Source: DATFKA01 sp042095835
Lineage (GTDB): Bacteria > Bacteroidota > Bacteroidia > Chitinophagales > Saprospiraceae
Direction: 5' to 3'
DNA length: 64,000 nt
NCBI GenBank assembly: GCA_042095835.1
Contig: JBELML010000015.1
Coordinates: 1-64,000, forward strand
Shown here: positions 7,955-16,762 of the stretch, piece after piece
Position numbering within the stretch: the stretch's first letter is position 1
Layout of the letters: the number at the start of each line of letters is the position of its first letter
Notes under the pieces: model-generated
The model's input: only the letters and a program-made list of their open reading frames with translations
What the model was told of the DNA's origin: nothing
Databases searched by the model: none
Translations under genes and position numbers: made by a program

Positions 7955-9898
7955 ATGAGCGTTCTGAAGTATCAATTAAAATCTGTAGAAAGAATCCAAA
8001 CCAAAGTCTGGGAATCCGCAGAAGAAGGTTCAAAACATATTGCCAGATCAATTGCCTTGGCCATACGTCAAAAACAATTGTCGGGTGAGCAGATTGTCTT
8101 GGGACTAGCTACTGGATCCACTCCAATTCAAGTGTACGCTGAGTTGGTGCGTCTACACAAAGAAGAAGATTTAAGCTTTCATAATGTGGTGACCTTTAAT
8201 TTGGATGAATACTATCCAATGGCACCGGATGCGCAGCAGTCTTATGTACGCTTTATGCATGACTACCTATTCGATCATATCGATATTCCAAAGGAGAATA
8301 TTCATATTCCTGACGGGACTATAGGTATGGATGATGTGGAAGGCTTCTGTCAAGCATATGAGAAAAATATCAAAAGTAGAGGAGGCTTAGATATTCAAAT
8401 CTTGGGTATAGGTCGCACTGGTCATATTGCATTTAATGAGCCGGGTTCCTGGGCTTCTTCAAAGACTCGTTTAGTTAGATTGGATGCACTCACTAGAAGA
8501 GATGCACAAAAAGATTTTGATCGGGAAGAGGATGTTCCCTACCGTGCTATTACGATGGGGATCGACACTATTATGCGAGCCAAAGCAGTATATTTGATTG
8601 CTTGGGGCCAACACAAGGCAAGTATTCTACAGCAAGCAGTAGAAGGAGACATTACTTCCTCTATTCCTGCGAGTTTTCTGCAAGAACATCCCAATGTGAA
8701 AGCCCACGTAGATCGTGCTGCTGCTGAAAAATTGACCCGCTTTAATGCTCCCTGGCTAGTAGGTATGAGCAATTGGTCTGATGATTTAGTTTGTAAAGCA
8801 GTCGTATGGCTTTCTCAAAAGACCCAAAAACCCATCCTGAAATTAACGGATGAAGATTATGCTGAAAATGGACTCAGTGATTTGATCATTGAGTATGCAT
8901 CAGCTTATGATATCAATATTAGAATCTTCAACCGCTTGCAACATACGATCTCTGGTTGGCCCGGTGGCAAACCCAACGCAGATGATACTACTAGGCCCGA
9001 GCGCGCCAAACCAAAGAAAAAAAGAGTCATTATTTTCAGCCCTCACCCAGATGATGATGTGATTTCTATGGGTGGTACTTTTCTACGACTCGTTGAGCAA
9101 GGTCATGAGGTGCACGTCGCTTACCAAACCTCTGGTAATATTGCCGTTCACGATCATGATGCCCTTAGGTTCATTGAATTTATGAAAGAATTCAATCAGG
9201 TAGAAGGCTTGAATGGAGAGACAGGAGAGAAGATCGATCAAAAATTGGGCAAGGCGATCAAATCGATGCTCAAGAAAAAGAATGGTACAGCAGATAGCGA
9301 TACGGTACGTACCGTTAAGGGACTCATTCGTAGAGGAGAAGCTAGAGCAGGTGCCAGATTTTGCGGAATTGGAGATGACCAAATCCATTTTCTAGATATG
9401 CCCTTCTATGAGACTGGCAGTAGCCGCAAAAAGCCGCTAAGCAAGAAGGATATTGAGATCGTGGCGGAATTGATGGACAAAATCAAGCCTCACCAAGTTT
9501 ACGCGGCTGGTGATTTAGCAGATCCGCACGGTACTCATAGAGTGTGCTTAGACGCTATATTTGGTGCTTTCGAGCAACTCAAAGGAGAGAAATGGGCCAA
9601 AGATTGTTGGTTATGGCTCTATCGCGGTGCCTGGCATGAGTGGCCCGTGCATGAAATTGAGATGGCGGTTCCCTTGAGCCCCAAGGAAGTGAAAAACAAA
9701 AAATTAGCCATCTTTATGCATCAATCTCAGAAAGATAGACCACCTTTTCCTGGGAATGACGAACGAGAGTTTTGGCAAAGAGCTGAGTTTAGGAATAGAG
9801 AAACAGCAGAAATATATCGCGAACTTGGTCTTGCGGAGTATGAGGCTATGGAGGCCTTCAGAAGATGGAAGTTTGATTGGCCTCAAACAGAAAAGTAG
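7955..9898 (+). CDS. nagB: Fusion of glucosamine-6-phosphate deaminase (NagB) and LmbE/PIG-L deacetylase
   Basis: A 647-residue two-domain cytoplasmic enzyme. Residues 1-280 are NagB-like: LGLATGSTP at 49-57, FNLDEYYPM at 81-89 with the catalytic Asp at 84, and GIGRTGHIAFNEPG at 151-164. Residues 350-640 are a zinc N-deacetylase of the LmbE/PIG-L family, with SPHPDDD (H364 and the following acids) and DPHGTH (523-528) as metal ligands. In canonical NagB the second motif reads DGHIAFNEP; here the Asp is replaced by Thr (T155), as I recall from other Bacteroidota fusions. With the kinase upstream and no NagA in sight, the second domain may do the deacetylation, letting one polypeptide turn GlcNAc-6-phosphate into fructose-6-phosphate. 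That pathway role is inference. Confidence 0.9.
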   Translation: MSVLKYQLKSVERIQTKVWESAEEGSKHIARSIALAIRQKQLSGEQIVLGLATGSTPIQVYAELVRLHKEEDLSFHNVVTFNLDEYYPMAPDAQQSYVRFMHDYLFDHIDIPKENIHIPDGTIGMDDVEGFCQAYEKNIKSRGGLDIQILGIGRTGHIAFNEPGSWASSKTRLVRLDALTRRDAQKDFDREEDVPYRAITMGIDTIMRAKAVYLIAWGQHKASILQQAVEGDITSSIPASFLQEHPNVKAHVDRAAAEKLTRFNAPWLVGMSNWSDDLVCKAVVWLSQKTQKPILKLTDEDYAENGLSDLIIEYASAYDINIRIFNRLQHTISGWPGGKPNADDTTRPERAKPKKKRVIIFSPHPDDDVISMGGTFLRLVEQGHEVHVAYQTSGNIAVHDHDALRFIEFMKEFNQVEGLNGETGEKIDQKLGKAIKSMLKKKNGTADSDTVRTVKGLIRRGEARAGARFCGIGDDQIHFLDMPFYETGSSRKKPLSKKDIEIVAELMDKIKPHQVYAAGDLADPHGTHRVCLDAIFGAFEQLKGEKWAKDCWLWLYRGAWHEWPVHEIEMAVPLSPKEVKNKKLAIFMHQSQKDRPPFPGNDEREFWQRAEFRNRETAEIYRELGLAEYEAMEAFRRWKFDWPQTEK

Positions 9899-9954
9899 TT
9901 GGCCATATCAACAGCTTTAACAAATAATTCCTACTTTAGAATGAGATAAAGTTT

Positions 9955-10038
9955 GTGAGGTTATAAGTTGATAAGGTTATAAGTATTGGTTAATTCTTAT
10001 AACCTCATTAACTTATCAACTAGACTGCCGCAAGGCAG
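9955..10038. repeat. Intergenic word-repeat with nested inverted repeats
   Basis: GAGGTTATAAG (9957-9967) is the exact reverse complement of 9996-10006, and GTTGATAAG (9967-9975) that of 10012-10020. The block is therefore built from two short words in both orientations. It is followed by a small hairpin CTGCC-GCAA-GGCAG (10025-10038) with a GNRA-type loop. Twenty bases at 10001-10020 match 29336-29355 at 18 of 20 positions, so the word set is dispersed. It lies between the NagB-LmbE and symporter genes and might attenuate read-through. Confidence 0.7.
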
Positions 10039-10071
10039 CCAGATAAACTAATCAACTATAAACAAAACAAA

Positions 10072-11841
10072 ATGACATTAGCGACTTTAGATTGGGTAAT
10101 CATTGCGGCCTTTTTTGTGGTCTCCCTGGCCATCGGGCTAGCGGTTTCAAAGAAAGCCGGTTCAAGTGTTTCAGAGTTCTTCCTATCTGGAAGAAATATG
10201 CCTTGGTGGCTCTTGGGGATCTCTATGGTAGCTACTACCTTTTCGGCAGATACGCCCAATTTGGTCACGGATTTGGTCCGTACCTCTGGAGTTGCTGGCA
10301 ACTGGGGCTGGTGGGCATTCCTCTTAACTGGTATGCTGACGGTGTTTGTCTACGCTAAGTTGTGGCGAAGATCTGAAGTCCTGACAGATGTAGAGTTTTA
10401 TGAGCTGCGCTACAGTGGTAAGGCCGCTTCTTTCTTACGTGGATTTAGGGCCTTATACCTTGGACTCATTTTCAATGTGCTGGTGATGGGTGCAGTGTCC
10501 TTAGCTGCTGTAAAGTTTGGGGAAGTCATTTTGGGTATGCCCGGCTGGCAAACTTTATTGATTGCTGGCTCCGTGACTTTGGTGTATAGTGCCCTGGGTG
10601 GATTGCGGGCCGTCATTATCACAGATTTTGTACAATTCATCTTAGCAATGATTGGCTCTATTTGGGCTTGTATCTATTTGGTGAATATGCCGGAAGTAGG
10701 AGGTCTCAGCAATTTATTGGCCAATGTCAATGTATCTGATAAATTAAGTATTCTACCATCCTTTGATGATCCAGATGTGTGGGTGCCTGTGTTGATTGTT
10801 CCATTAGCGGTACAATGGTGGGCGTCTTATTATCCTGGTGCCGAACCAGGAGGTGGAGGTTATATTGCGCAGAGGATGTTTTCAGCAAAGGATGAAAAAC
10901 ATGCAATTGGAGCCACTTTCTTATTCAATATTGCACATTATGCTTTGAGGCCTTGGCCTTGGATTTTGATTGCTTTAGCTTCATTGGTAGTTTTTCCAAA
11001 CTTGAGTGATTTACAAACGGCATTTCCAGATTTACCTGCGGATAAGCTTGGACATGACGTAGCATATCCTGCCATGTTATCTTTTTTACCAACTGGTTTA
11101 TTAGGTTTAGTTGCGGCCTCCTTGATTGCGGCCTTTATGTCGACCATGTCTACCCAATTAAACTTAGGAGCCTCCTATCTGGTCAACGATTTTTATCAAA
11201 GATTTATCAAGCCTGAGGCTAGCGATAAAGAACTGGTATGGGCTGGGCGTTGGTTTACCGTAGTTTCTACCATTTTGGGACTAGGCTTAGGTCTTATGTT
11301 GACGAGTGCAAGTCAAGCTTTTACCTACCTTCTACTATTGGGTGCAGGTACGGGGCTGATCTATATTTTGCGTTGGTTCTGGTGGCGTATTAATGCCATG
11401 ACCGAAATAGTGGCCATGATCAGTTCTCTGATTATTGCTAGTGTATTTACCTTTGCCGATACAGGACTGAAAGGGTGGCAAACGATTATTATTGGAGCGG
11501 TACTAACGACTATCATTTGGATTATTGCTACCTACTTCACACCACCAACAGATGACGAAACGCTGAGAGCATTTTATAAGAAAATTAGACCAGGAGGTAA
11601 CGGTTGGGATGCTGTTCTTGAAAAAGCTGCGGCCGAAGGAGAGCCTATTCAAAAAGAGCAGGGACAATTACCTTTGGAAATATTAGCTATGATGGTAGCC
11701 TGTATTACCGTTTATGGTGCCCTATTTGCTACAGGCTCCTGGATTTATGGAGAAGGTACCAATGCCATGATTTTGACAGCTATCACTGCTTTAGGTGCAT
11801 TATTCTTATTTAGAGTACGCACAAAAATCAAAGTAGGATAG
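10072..11841 (+). CDS. Sodium:solute symporter (SSS family)
   Basis: A 589-residue inner-membrane protein with about 13-14 hydrophobic helices. It opens with the family signature region: DWVIIAAFF, then the GRNMPWWLLGISM motif near 41-53, then a FSADTPNLV stretch that belongs to the sodium/substrate site region of SSS transporters. A hydrophilic cytoplasmic loop of about 45 residues (around 480-530) precedes the last two helices. The gene follows the NagB-LmbE fusion on the same strand after a 173-bp gap filled by a repeat, so it is probably the uptake step of the amino-sugar cluster. The substrate cannot be read from sequence; a sugar such as N-acetylglucosamine is inferred from its neighbours. 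Confidence 0.88.
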   Translation: MTLATLDWVIIAAFFVVSLAIGLAVSKKAGSSVSEFFLSGRNMPWWLLGISMVATTFSADTPNLVTDLVRTSGVAGNWGWWAFLLTGMLTVFVYAKLWRRSEVLTDVEFYELRYSGKAASFLRGFRALYLGLIFNVLVMGAVSLAAVKFGEVILGMPGWQTLLIAGSVTLVYSALGGLRAVIITDFVQFILAMIGSIWACIYLVNMPEVGGLSNLLANVNVSDKLSILPSFDDPDVWVPVLIVPLAVQWWASYYPGAEPGGGGYIAQRMFSAKDEKHAIGATFLFNIAHYALRPWPWILIALASLVVFPNLSDLQTAFPDLPADKLGHDVAYPAMLSFLPTGLLGLVAASLIAAFMSTMSTQLNLGASYLVNDFYQRFIKPEASDKELVWAGRWFTVVSTILGLGLGLMLTSASQAFTYLLLLGAGTGLIYILRWFWWRINAMTEIVAMISSLIIASVFTFADTGLKGWQTIIIGAVLTTIIWIIATYFTPPTDDETLRAFYKKIRPGGNGWDAVLEKAAAEGEPIQKEQGQLPLEILAMMVACITVYGALFATGSWIYGEGTNAMILTAITALGALFLFRVRTKIKVG

Positions 11842-11865
11842 CGCATATAAATACTAGACTTGATT

Positions 11866-12513
11866 ATGTTTAAAGACGCTTTAAGGGAATTGCTAACTTT
11901 TTTAAAAAATCCTCAAGAGAAAATTAGCAATCCTCCCTCTCAATTAGCCCCCTTATCATTATTGATAGCGAGTTATTTGCTATTCTTAATACCAGTTTTT
12001 GCCTCAACAGGTTTTCTCAGTTTAGCCGAAAAATTTGGTGTATTTGAACCAAATGATCACGCTATCATGAAAATGTTAGATCAAATACCGGCGATTGGAG
12101 TTCTTGCTTTTGCTGTGGTCTTTGCTCCAATTGCGGAAGAAACGATCTTTCGACTGCCTTTACGATGGCCAAGAGCTTATCTTTTTCGGATTTTACTCTT
12201 TCCAATTTATATTACAGGCCCCAATTCTTTGCAAGGCACTAAAGCCAGTATCCATCAATGGTGGAACCGCAACTATCGCTTTATCTTCTACGGGGTGGCC
12301 ATAGCTTTTGGTTTAATCCATGCCACTAACTTCCTAAGTAGTGGTTCATCTTCGCAAATGTTACTCTGGGCTCCACTTCTGGTTTTACCACAGGTTTTAT
12401 TGGGCGTTCTTTTGGGTTTTATTCGACTCCGTCTTGGGTTTTGGTGGGCAATACTCACGCATGCTTTGCATAATTTTATTTTTATGGGAATGGCCTTATT
12501 GATGCTTTCCTGA
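11866..12513 (+). CDS. CPBP-family intramembrane metalloprotease (CAAX/Abi type)
   Basis: A 215-residue membrane protein with about five to six helices and the three CPBP motifs: EETIFR (the EExxxR glutamates, about residue 90), FGLIHATNF (second motif with His), and HALHNFIF near the C terminus. These residues form the metal site of Rce1-like proteases. The ATG at 11866 is preferred over an in-frame TTG at 11860. It starts 24 bp after the symporter stop and is probably co-transcribed. A link to sugar use is not obvious; family roles include prenyl-protein processing, membrane-protein quality control and bacteriocin immunity. Confidence 0.82.
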   Translation: MFKDALRELLTFLKNPQEKISNPPSQLAPLSLLIASYLLFLIPVFASTGFLSLAEKFGVFEPNDHAIMKMLDQIPAIGVLAFAVVFAPIAEETIFRLPLRWPRAYLFRILLFPIYITGPNSLQGTKASIHQWWNRNYRFIFYGVAIAFGLIHATNFLSSGSSSQMLLWAPLLVLPQVLLGVLLGFIRLRLGFWWAILTHALHNFIFMGMALLMLS

Positions 12514-12629
12514 TCATATTTATATTGGCTTAGATCCAGCACAAAGCATTAATAGTTGTAGGAAGAAATCAAGAAAGCTTTTCAAGTTTTTATTAGGGGA
12601 CAAGCTTGGATGCCTTTTGCGACACCTTC

Positions 12630-13334
12630 CTAATGACACACCGGCACCTCCTGCCCAATCTCCCAAAATCGCATTTGATCGGGAAGTTCAAAATGTAGGC
12701 CACGAGCAATCAAAAGGCAGCCAAAGAGGAGCAAGACCACAGGCGTTAATCTTTTGATCTGATTTCGCCATTGAATAGGGATAAACTGGCCTACCAGGGC
12801 GGTGGCCATCATTAAAGGCAAGGTACCCAAACCGAAAAGCGCCATATACGATGCCCCTTCTACCAAACTACCGGTGGCTACTGCACCTGCCACTGCAAGA
12901 TACACCAAACCGCAGGGTAAAAGACCATTCATCATACCAAGTCTCCAATAGGTAGATGATTTAGGTTTTGCTAGGAGTTGAGCTAGTTTTCGCTTTACCC
13001 AAGCATTGAGGCTCGCCATTGTGGGCACTTTTACCAACAGCTGCTCAAGGTTGATAGCCATCAGCGCTGCAAGTATGAATAATACACCAATTCCTACTGA
13101 AAAATATACCTGCAAACCTGCCAACTCCAGAGATTGACCTACCAGACCAATCATCAGACCAATAAGGGAGTAGGTTACAACCCTACCTAAATTATAGGAT
13201 AAAACATTTCCGGCAGCTACCCATTTCGATGCACCCCGATAGGGGAGTGCTAAAGCTAGAGGGCCACACATCCCCACGCAGTGTAAGCTGCCAGTGAGTC
13301 CAAGTAAAAAAGCTGTAGCTAGGAATGATGTCAC
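12630..13334 (-). CDS. SafE/TauE-like membrane protein of the cbb3 oxidase locus
   Basis: A 234-residue polytopic membrane protein. The first helix carries GSLHCVGMCGP (about 15-25) with a His and two Cys, the signature of the sulfite exporter TauE/SafE-like and cytochrome-biogenesis DsbD-like group found at the end of cbb3 (cco) operons. A second glycine/cysteine motif GLLPCGLVY occurs near 141. The start is GTG. It is last in the minus-strand cco series, after ccoH, but separated from it by 277 bp of repeat-rich DNA, so transcription may depend on read-through or a separate promoter. Copper or redox handling during oxidase assembly is the usual inference; direct function is unproven. Confidence 0.78.
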   Translation of the reverse strand: MTSFLATAFLLGLTGSLHCVGMCGPLALALPYRGASKWVAAGNVLSYNLGRVVTYSLIGLMIGLVGQSLELAGLQVYFSVGIGVLFILAALMAINLEQLLVKVPTMASLNAWVKRKLAQLLAKPKSSTYWRLGMMNGLLPCGLVYLAVAGAVATGSLVEGASYMALFGLGTLPLMMATALVGQFIPIQWRNQIKRLTPVVLLLFGCLLIARGLHFELPDQMRFWEIGQEVPVCH

Positions 13335-13365
13335 AATTCTAAATTTTATTAATGAAACCCGATGC

Positions 13366-13592
13366 TTGTTATGTGCTATGTGTCATGTGCCAAGTACTAT
13401 GTGTCATGTGCTATGTTAATGAGACCATTGTAGTGCGCAGCAATACAATCTGGTCGAATTAATCCCGGCGTAGCGGATGTCGGGATGCTATGTGTCATGT
13501 GCCAGGTGCCATATGCCAGGTGTCAAGTGCTATGTGCTCGTGCCAGTCTCCCAGTCTCCAGATCTCCAGATCTCCCAGTCCCCCAGTCCCCC
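13366..13592. repeat. Degenerate heptad repeats between ccoH and the SafE-like gene
   Basis: The gap is filled by degenerate tandem words, mostly 7 nt: CTATGTG, TCATGTG, CCAGGTG and CCATATG at 13373-13415 and 13488-13536. CCAGTCT/CCAGATCT/CCCAGTCC words follow at 13541-13592 with a 7-8 nt period. Between the two blocks lie inverted repeats, GACCATTGTA with TACAATCTGGTC and ATCCCG with CGGGAT. Sixteen bases at 13489-13504 match 29297-29312 at 15 positions. The reading frames crossing this DNA look like repeat translation, not genes. Confidence 0.8.
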
Positions 13593-13611
13593 AGACATCA
13601 AACTCCAACGC

Positions 13612-14052
13612 TTATAAAACAACAATTTCCTCTTTAAAAAAAGCTTTCCCTTCTGCTTGCCAATCGACCTTAACCTTCCATTTACCTTTTTGGAGTTGAC
13701 TGGCATCAATAAATTGCTGATTATGCTCATCGACTTTTACGGCGACTTTAAAATCCAAGTGACTGAACTGAGGACTAAAGAATAATATCTCTCCTTCTAG
13801 TTCAGAAAGGTGCGCTGGGAAATAGATATTGACACCTTCCTTTTGCGGTATATTCATGATTTGCACATCCTTTGGGAGTGACTGTGCATTCACTAGTTTC
13901 TCATAGTGTTCCTGATAGGCTAAATCTTTAGCATAGTAGTCTTTTTCTACTAAGCTATGATCATAGGTAGTACTCTTGTAGAGTTGAAATAAGAGGCTGA
14001 TTACAAAAATGACGTAGAAGATTGCAATGCCCCATCCCCAATTGATTTTCAT
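13612..14052 (-). CDS. ccoH: CcoH/FixH-family cbb3 oxidase assembly protein
   Basis: A 146-residue protein with one N-terminal transmembrane helix (residues 5-24, after MKINWGW) and a periplasmic domain of about 110 residues rich in beta strands, the architecture of FixH/CcoH. The segment DHSLVEKDYYAKDLAYQEHY after the helix is characteristic of Bacteroidota members. CcoH helps assemble or stabilise the cbb3 oxidase together with the CcoI copper pump. It follows ccoG by 89 bp on the minus strand, and an inverted repeat (14084-14122) fills that gap. The family call rests on length, topology and position in the operon. Confidence 0.85.
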   Translation of the reverse strand: MKINWGWGIAIFYVIFVISLLFQLYKSTTYDHSLVEKDYYAKDLAYQEHYEKLVNAQSLPKDVQIMNIPQKEGVNIYFPAHLSELEGEILFFSPQFSHLDFKVAVKVDEHNQQFIDASQLQKGKWKVKVDWQAEGKAFFKEEIVVL

Positions 14053-14083
14053 TTGTTTATTTTTTTGAAACTGTTTTTAAAAG

Positions 14084-14122
14084 GCTGCAAGTGCCACACC
14101 ATGAGGCGGGCTAACTTGCAGC
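14084..14122. repeat. Inverted repeat between ccoG and ccoH
   Basis: GCTGCAAGT (14084-14092) pairs perfectly with ACTTGCAGC (14114-14122) across a 21-nt spacer that itself contains GCC/GGC. No T-run follows on the minus strand in a terminator position, so an mRNA processing or stability hairpin is more likely than a terminator. Confidence 0.6.
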
Positions 14123-14141
14123 TCAAGCAACAACAACAGTT

Positions 14142-15674
14142 TTATTTATTTGGTCCCAGAAAGTTGGTAGTGACCTTGTCTATTCGTTTACCCTCGCCAT
14201 CAAAGACTTCCAGTATAAGTTTGGTCTTTCTTCCTTTTAGCTCTTTTTTATCTATGGCAATAAAAATGGCCCCTTCTGCTACAGCTTCTGCTTTGGTGGT
14301 AGGCGGTTTTCCTACCCATTCAAGCGCTCCTTCTATATTCAAGAGTTGAAAAGTCACCGGAAATTCTTCAGTAGTCTTGTTGATAATTTGGTAGTTGTAT
14401 AAATTCTTTATCACATCAGGATTACTGTCCTCTGTATAAAATAAGGTGCCAGGGGTACGCAAGAGCAAGGTTTCTACCTCAGTCCTACTATTCAAAAGGA
14501 CCACATTTAGAACGAGCAATAAACCTAGTAGTATGGTATATGCAATTACTCTTGGTGTAAAGAGTTTTTGACGACCCTCCTGGATGCCATTATAACTATC
14601 ATAGCGTATTAAGCCTTTCTCCCGTCCAACCTTCTCCATGACTTCATCGCAGGCATCGATACAGGCCGTACAGTTGATACATTCCAGTTGTGTGCCTTCC
14701 CGAATATCAATCGCGGTAGGGCAGACATGAATACAGAGTTTGCAATCGATACAATCACCTAGCTGCTCCTGTACTATTTCCGGGCTAGCAAGTGGCATGG
14801 TCTCTGCTACTACGGCCTCTGGTTGCTTGGCACTCTGTGCTACCGTACTAGTGATTCTAGTGATTGGATTTGTTTTTGGTTTCTTCGGTTTTCTAATTTT
14901 CCCTCTAGGTTCACCCCTGATCGTATCGTAGTGGACAACAATGGAGTTGGAGTCCAATAAAACACCTTGCAATCGTCCATAAGGACAGATAGCAACACAG
15001 ACCTGCTCCCTCAACCAGGAGAAAACGAAGTAAAAGGCGAATGAGAACAAGAGCATGGCAGTGAATCCTCCAAGGTTCATCTGTACGGGTTCTGTAGCAA
15101 TCCGAAATACTTCTTCAATACCAATGATGTAGGCGAGAAAGGTATTGGCTATGAGTACCGAAATTGTGAAGAAAATAACCTGCTTTATTCCTTTTTTGAA
15201 TAATTTTTTGGGTGTCCAAGGAGCTTTATTCAGGCGTTTTTGGGCATTCCAATCGCCTTCGATCCAATATTCTATTTTACGGAAAACCATTTCCATGAAT
15301 ATCGTCTGCGGACAAACCCATCCACAGAAAAGCCGCCCCCATACTACTGTAAACAAGATGATGAAGACGATAAAAGTCAACATCGCCAATACAAATAGAT
15401 GGAAATCCTGTGGCATAAATGGAATCCCAAAAAGAATGAAACGGCGCTCTAAAACATTGAAAAGTAACATCGGCTCTCCATTGATCTTAATAAATGGAGC
15501 GCCAAATAAGAAAAGAAGTAGGGCATAGCTGACGTAGGAGCGCCAGTTATAAAAACGACCCTTTGGTTTTTTGGGATAAACCCATAAGCGTTTACCATGA
15601 TCATCAACGGTGGCAATTTTATCTCTGAATTGCTCTTCGTCAGGAACTGTTGAATGTTGTTGTTTGTTTTCCAT
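14142..15674 (-). CDS. ccoG: CcoG (FixG/RdxA) ferredoxin-like cbb3 oxidase accessory protein
   Basis: A 510-residue membrane iron-sulfur protein. An N-terminal cytosolic stretch is followed by about four helices containing WGRLFCGWVCPQT (the conserved cysteine motif near 110-125) and a further CVAICPYGRLQG motif. A double 4Fe-4S ferredoxin domain follows (CIDCKLCIHVCP and CINCTACIDACDE, about 313-350). After a last helix comes a periplasmic immunoglobulin-like domain of about 120 residues. CcoG is the cupric-reductase-type accessory protein of cbb3 biogenesis in studied bacteria. It starts 50 bp after ccoP. All cluster cysteines are present, so it should be functional. Confidence 0.93.
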   Translation of the reverse strand: MENKQQHSTVPDEEQFRDKIATVDDHGKRLWVYPKKPKGRFYNWRSYVSYALLLFLFGAPFIKINGEPMLLFNVLERRFILFGIPFMPQDFHLFVLAMLTFIVFIILFTVVWGRLFCGWVCPQTIFMEMVFRKIEYWIEGDWNAQKRLNKAPWTPKKLFKKGIKQVIFFTISVLIANTFLAYIIGIEEVFRIATEPVQMNLGGFTAMLLFSFAFYFVFSWLREQVCVAICPYGRLQGVLLDSNSIVVHYDTIRGEPRGKIRKPKKPKTNPITRITSTVAQSAKQPEAVVAETMPLASPEIVQEQLGDCIDCKLCIHVCPTAIDIREGTQLECINCTACIDACDEVMEKVGREKGLIRYDSYNGIQEGRQKLFTPRVIAYTILLGLLLVLNVVLLNSRTEVETLLLRTPGTLFYTEDSNPDVIKNLYNYQIINKTTEEFPVTFQLLNIEGALEWVGKPPTTKAEAVAEGAIFIAIDKKELKGRKTKLILEVFDGEGKRIDKVTTNFLGPNK

Positions 15675-15690
15675 GTGTTGCTGGGTTGAA

Positions 15691-15719
15691 TTTCTGGGCG
15701 GAAAGTATCCACCCAGAAA
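15691..15719. repeat. Inverted repeat between ccoP and ccoG
   Basis: Arms 15691-15701 and 15709-15719 pair over 11 positions with one mismatch (TTTCTGGG with CCCAGAAA at the base) around a 7-nt loop. It ends 5 bp from the ccoP stop codon. Confidence 0.6.
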
Positions 15720-15724
15720 AAAAG

Positions 15725-16666
15725 CTACTTCATACCGATTGCACCATTAGCAAGGCTGTCAACCGGTGTATCTATCTGTTCTGCTTGTTGATATAATTCT
15801 CCCTGAGCTGCTTTCCCATTAGGAGGATTAGTACCTACGAGCGTTTCGATATAACTGGTGATTTGGTGCATCTCTGCTGGACGAAGCTGCGCTTTCCAGG
15901 CAATCATTCCTTTTTCAGGTACACCATATTTGATAGTTTTGAAGATGTCGCTTGTACTGCCACCATGTATCCAATATTGGTCGGTAAGGTTGGGTCCCAC
16001 ACCACCTTCTCCTAAAGCACCGTGGCATACCAGACAGTTGGCATCGAACAAGGATTTACCTATGGATAACTGACTTTCATCGGTCAAGGCAATTAAATTG
16101 TTTTCATCAATTTGATCGGCTTGCTTAGAACGATAAGCTTTGACTTGCTCCTCGGCCTTCACCATAGCAATCTCATATTCCTCTGCTTGGGATGGGCCAT
16201 ACTGAAAGATGTGGTAGTAGCCAAAGTAGAGGACTCCTATTATTATAGTGATATAGAACATGGCAACCCACCAAGGTGGAAGGCTGTTGTCCAGCTCTTT
16301 GATGCCATCATAGTCGTGGTTCAATAAGATATCCTCTTCCTTTTCAACCGGTACGACATTGGTCCATTTTTTATACATCCTTTTCCAAAGAGGTACTTTA
16401 GGAGCTGTTACTTCTTTTAAGTAAGCATCTAGACCATTCTTTTGATAAATTTCTATTTGCTGCATTTTGACCACTACATTCAGTAAATGGAAAACAGCTA
16501 ATACAGCGCCAACTAAAACGGCTAAGGCAAATAGGAGTAAGCCATTTTGTGCCAAACGATCATAGAAGCCAGCATCCTCCTGGGCCGCTTCTTGTGCCCA
16601 TCCTGGAATAGCCACTAGGCTGAGTCCGAAGAGCACCACTAACGATTTGAAATATTTATAGTTCAT
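15725..16666 (-). CDS. ccoP: cbb3 oxidase subunit CcoP, monoheme type
   Basis: A 313-residue membrane-anchored cytochrome c subunit. It has an N-terminal signal-like segment (LVVLFGLSLVAIPGWAQ), a second helix (about 40-65), a cytosolic linker, a third helix (about 132-155) and a periplasmic cytochrome c domain. The only haem motif is CLVCH at about 211-215; the methionine ligand is probably in the GMIAW segment. Proteobacterial CcoP has two c-type haems, so this is a reduced form. The ATG at 16666 is chosen because the frame's upstream extension (to 16732) is polar and unlike the family. It lies between ccoQ and ccoG, with a hairpin in each gap. Confidence 0.9.
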   Translation of the reverse strand: MNYKYFKSLVVLFGLSLVAIPGWAQEAAQEDAGFYDRLAQNGLLLFALAVLVGAVLAVFHLLNVVVKMQQIEIYQKNGLDAYLKEVTAPKVPLWKRMYKKWTNVVPVEKEEDILLNHDYDGIKELDNSLPPWWVAMFYITIIIGVLYFGYYHIFQYGPSQAEEYEIAMVKAEEQVKAYRSKQADQIDENNLIALTDESQLSIGKSLFDANCLVCHGALGEGGVGPNLTDQYWIHGGSTSDIFKTIKYGVPEKGMIAWKAQLRPAEMHQITSYIETLVGTNPPNGKAAQGELYQQAEQIDTPVDSLANGAIGMK

Positions 16667-16694
16667 AATATGATATAATTTCTTTTTACTGCCG

Positions 16695-16748
16695 AAGCCA
16701 TTTTTTAAGGTGGAATTACAGGGGCAATCCACGTCATCTAAATGGCTT
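16695..16748. repeat. Inverted repeat between ccoQ and ccoP
   Basis: AAGCCATTT (16695-16703) pairs exactly with AAATGGCTT (16740-16748). Inside it, TGGAATT (16711-16717) pairs with AATCCA (16726-16731) with one bulge, making a two-step hairpin of 54 nt that ends 14 bp from the ccoQ stop. Confidence 0.6.
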
Positions 16749-16762
16749 GCCGGTATTTATAT

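Noticed and set aside
13490..13730. Open frames of 66-69 codons over the heptad repeat region
   Set aside because: They translate CCAGTCTC-type repeats into Ser/Pro-rich strings and run into ccoH in the wrong frame.
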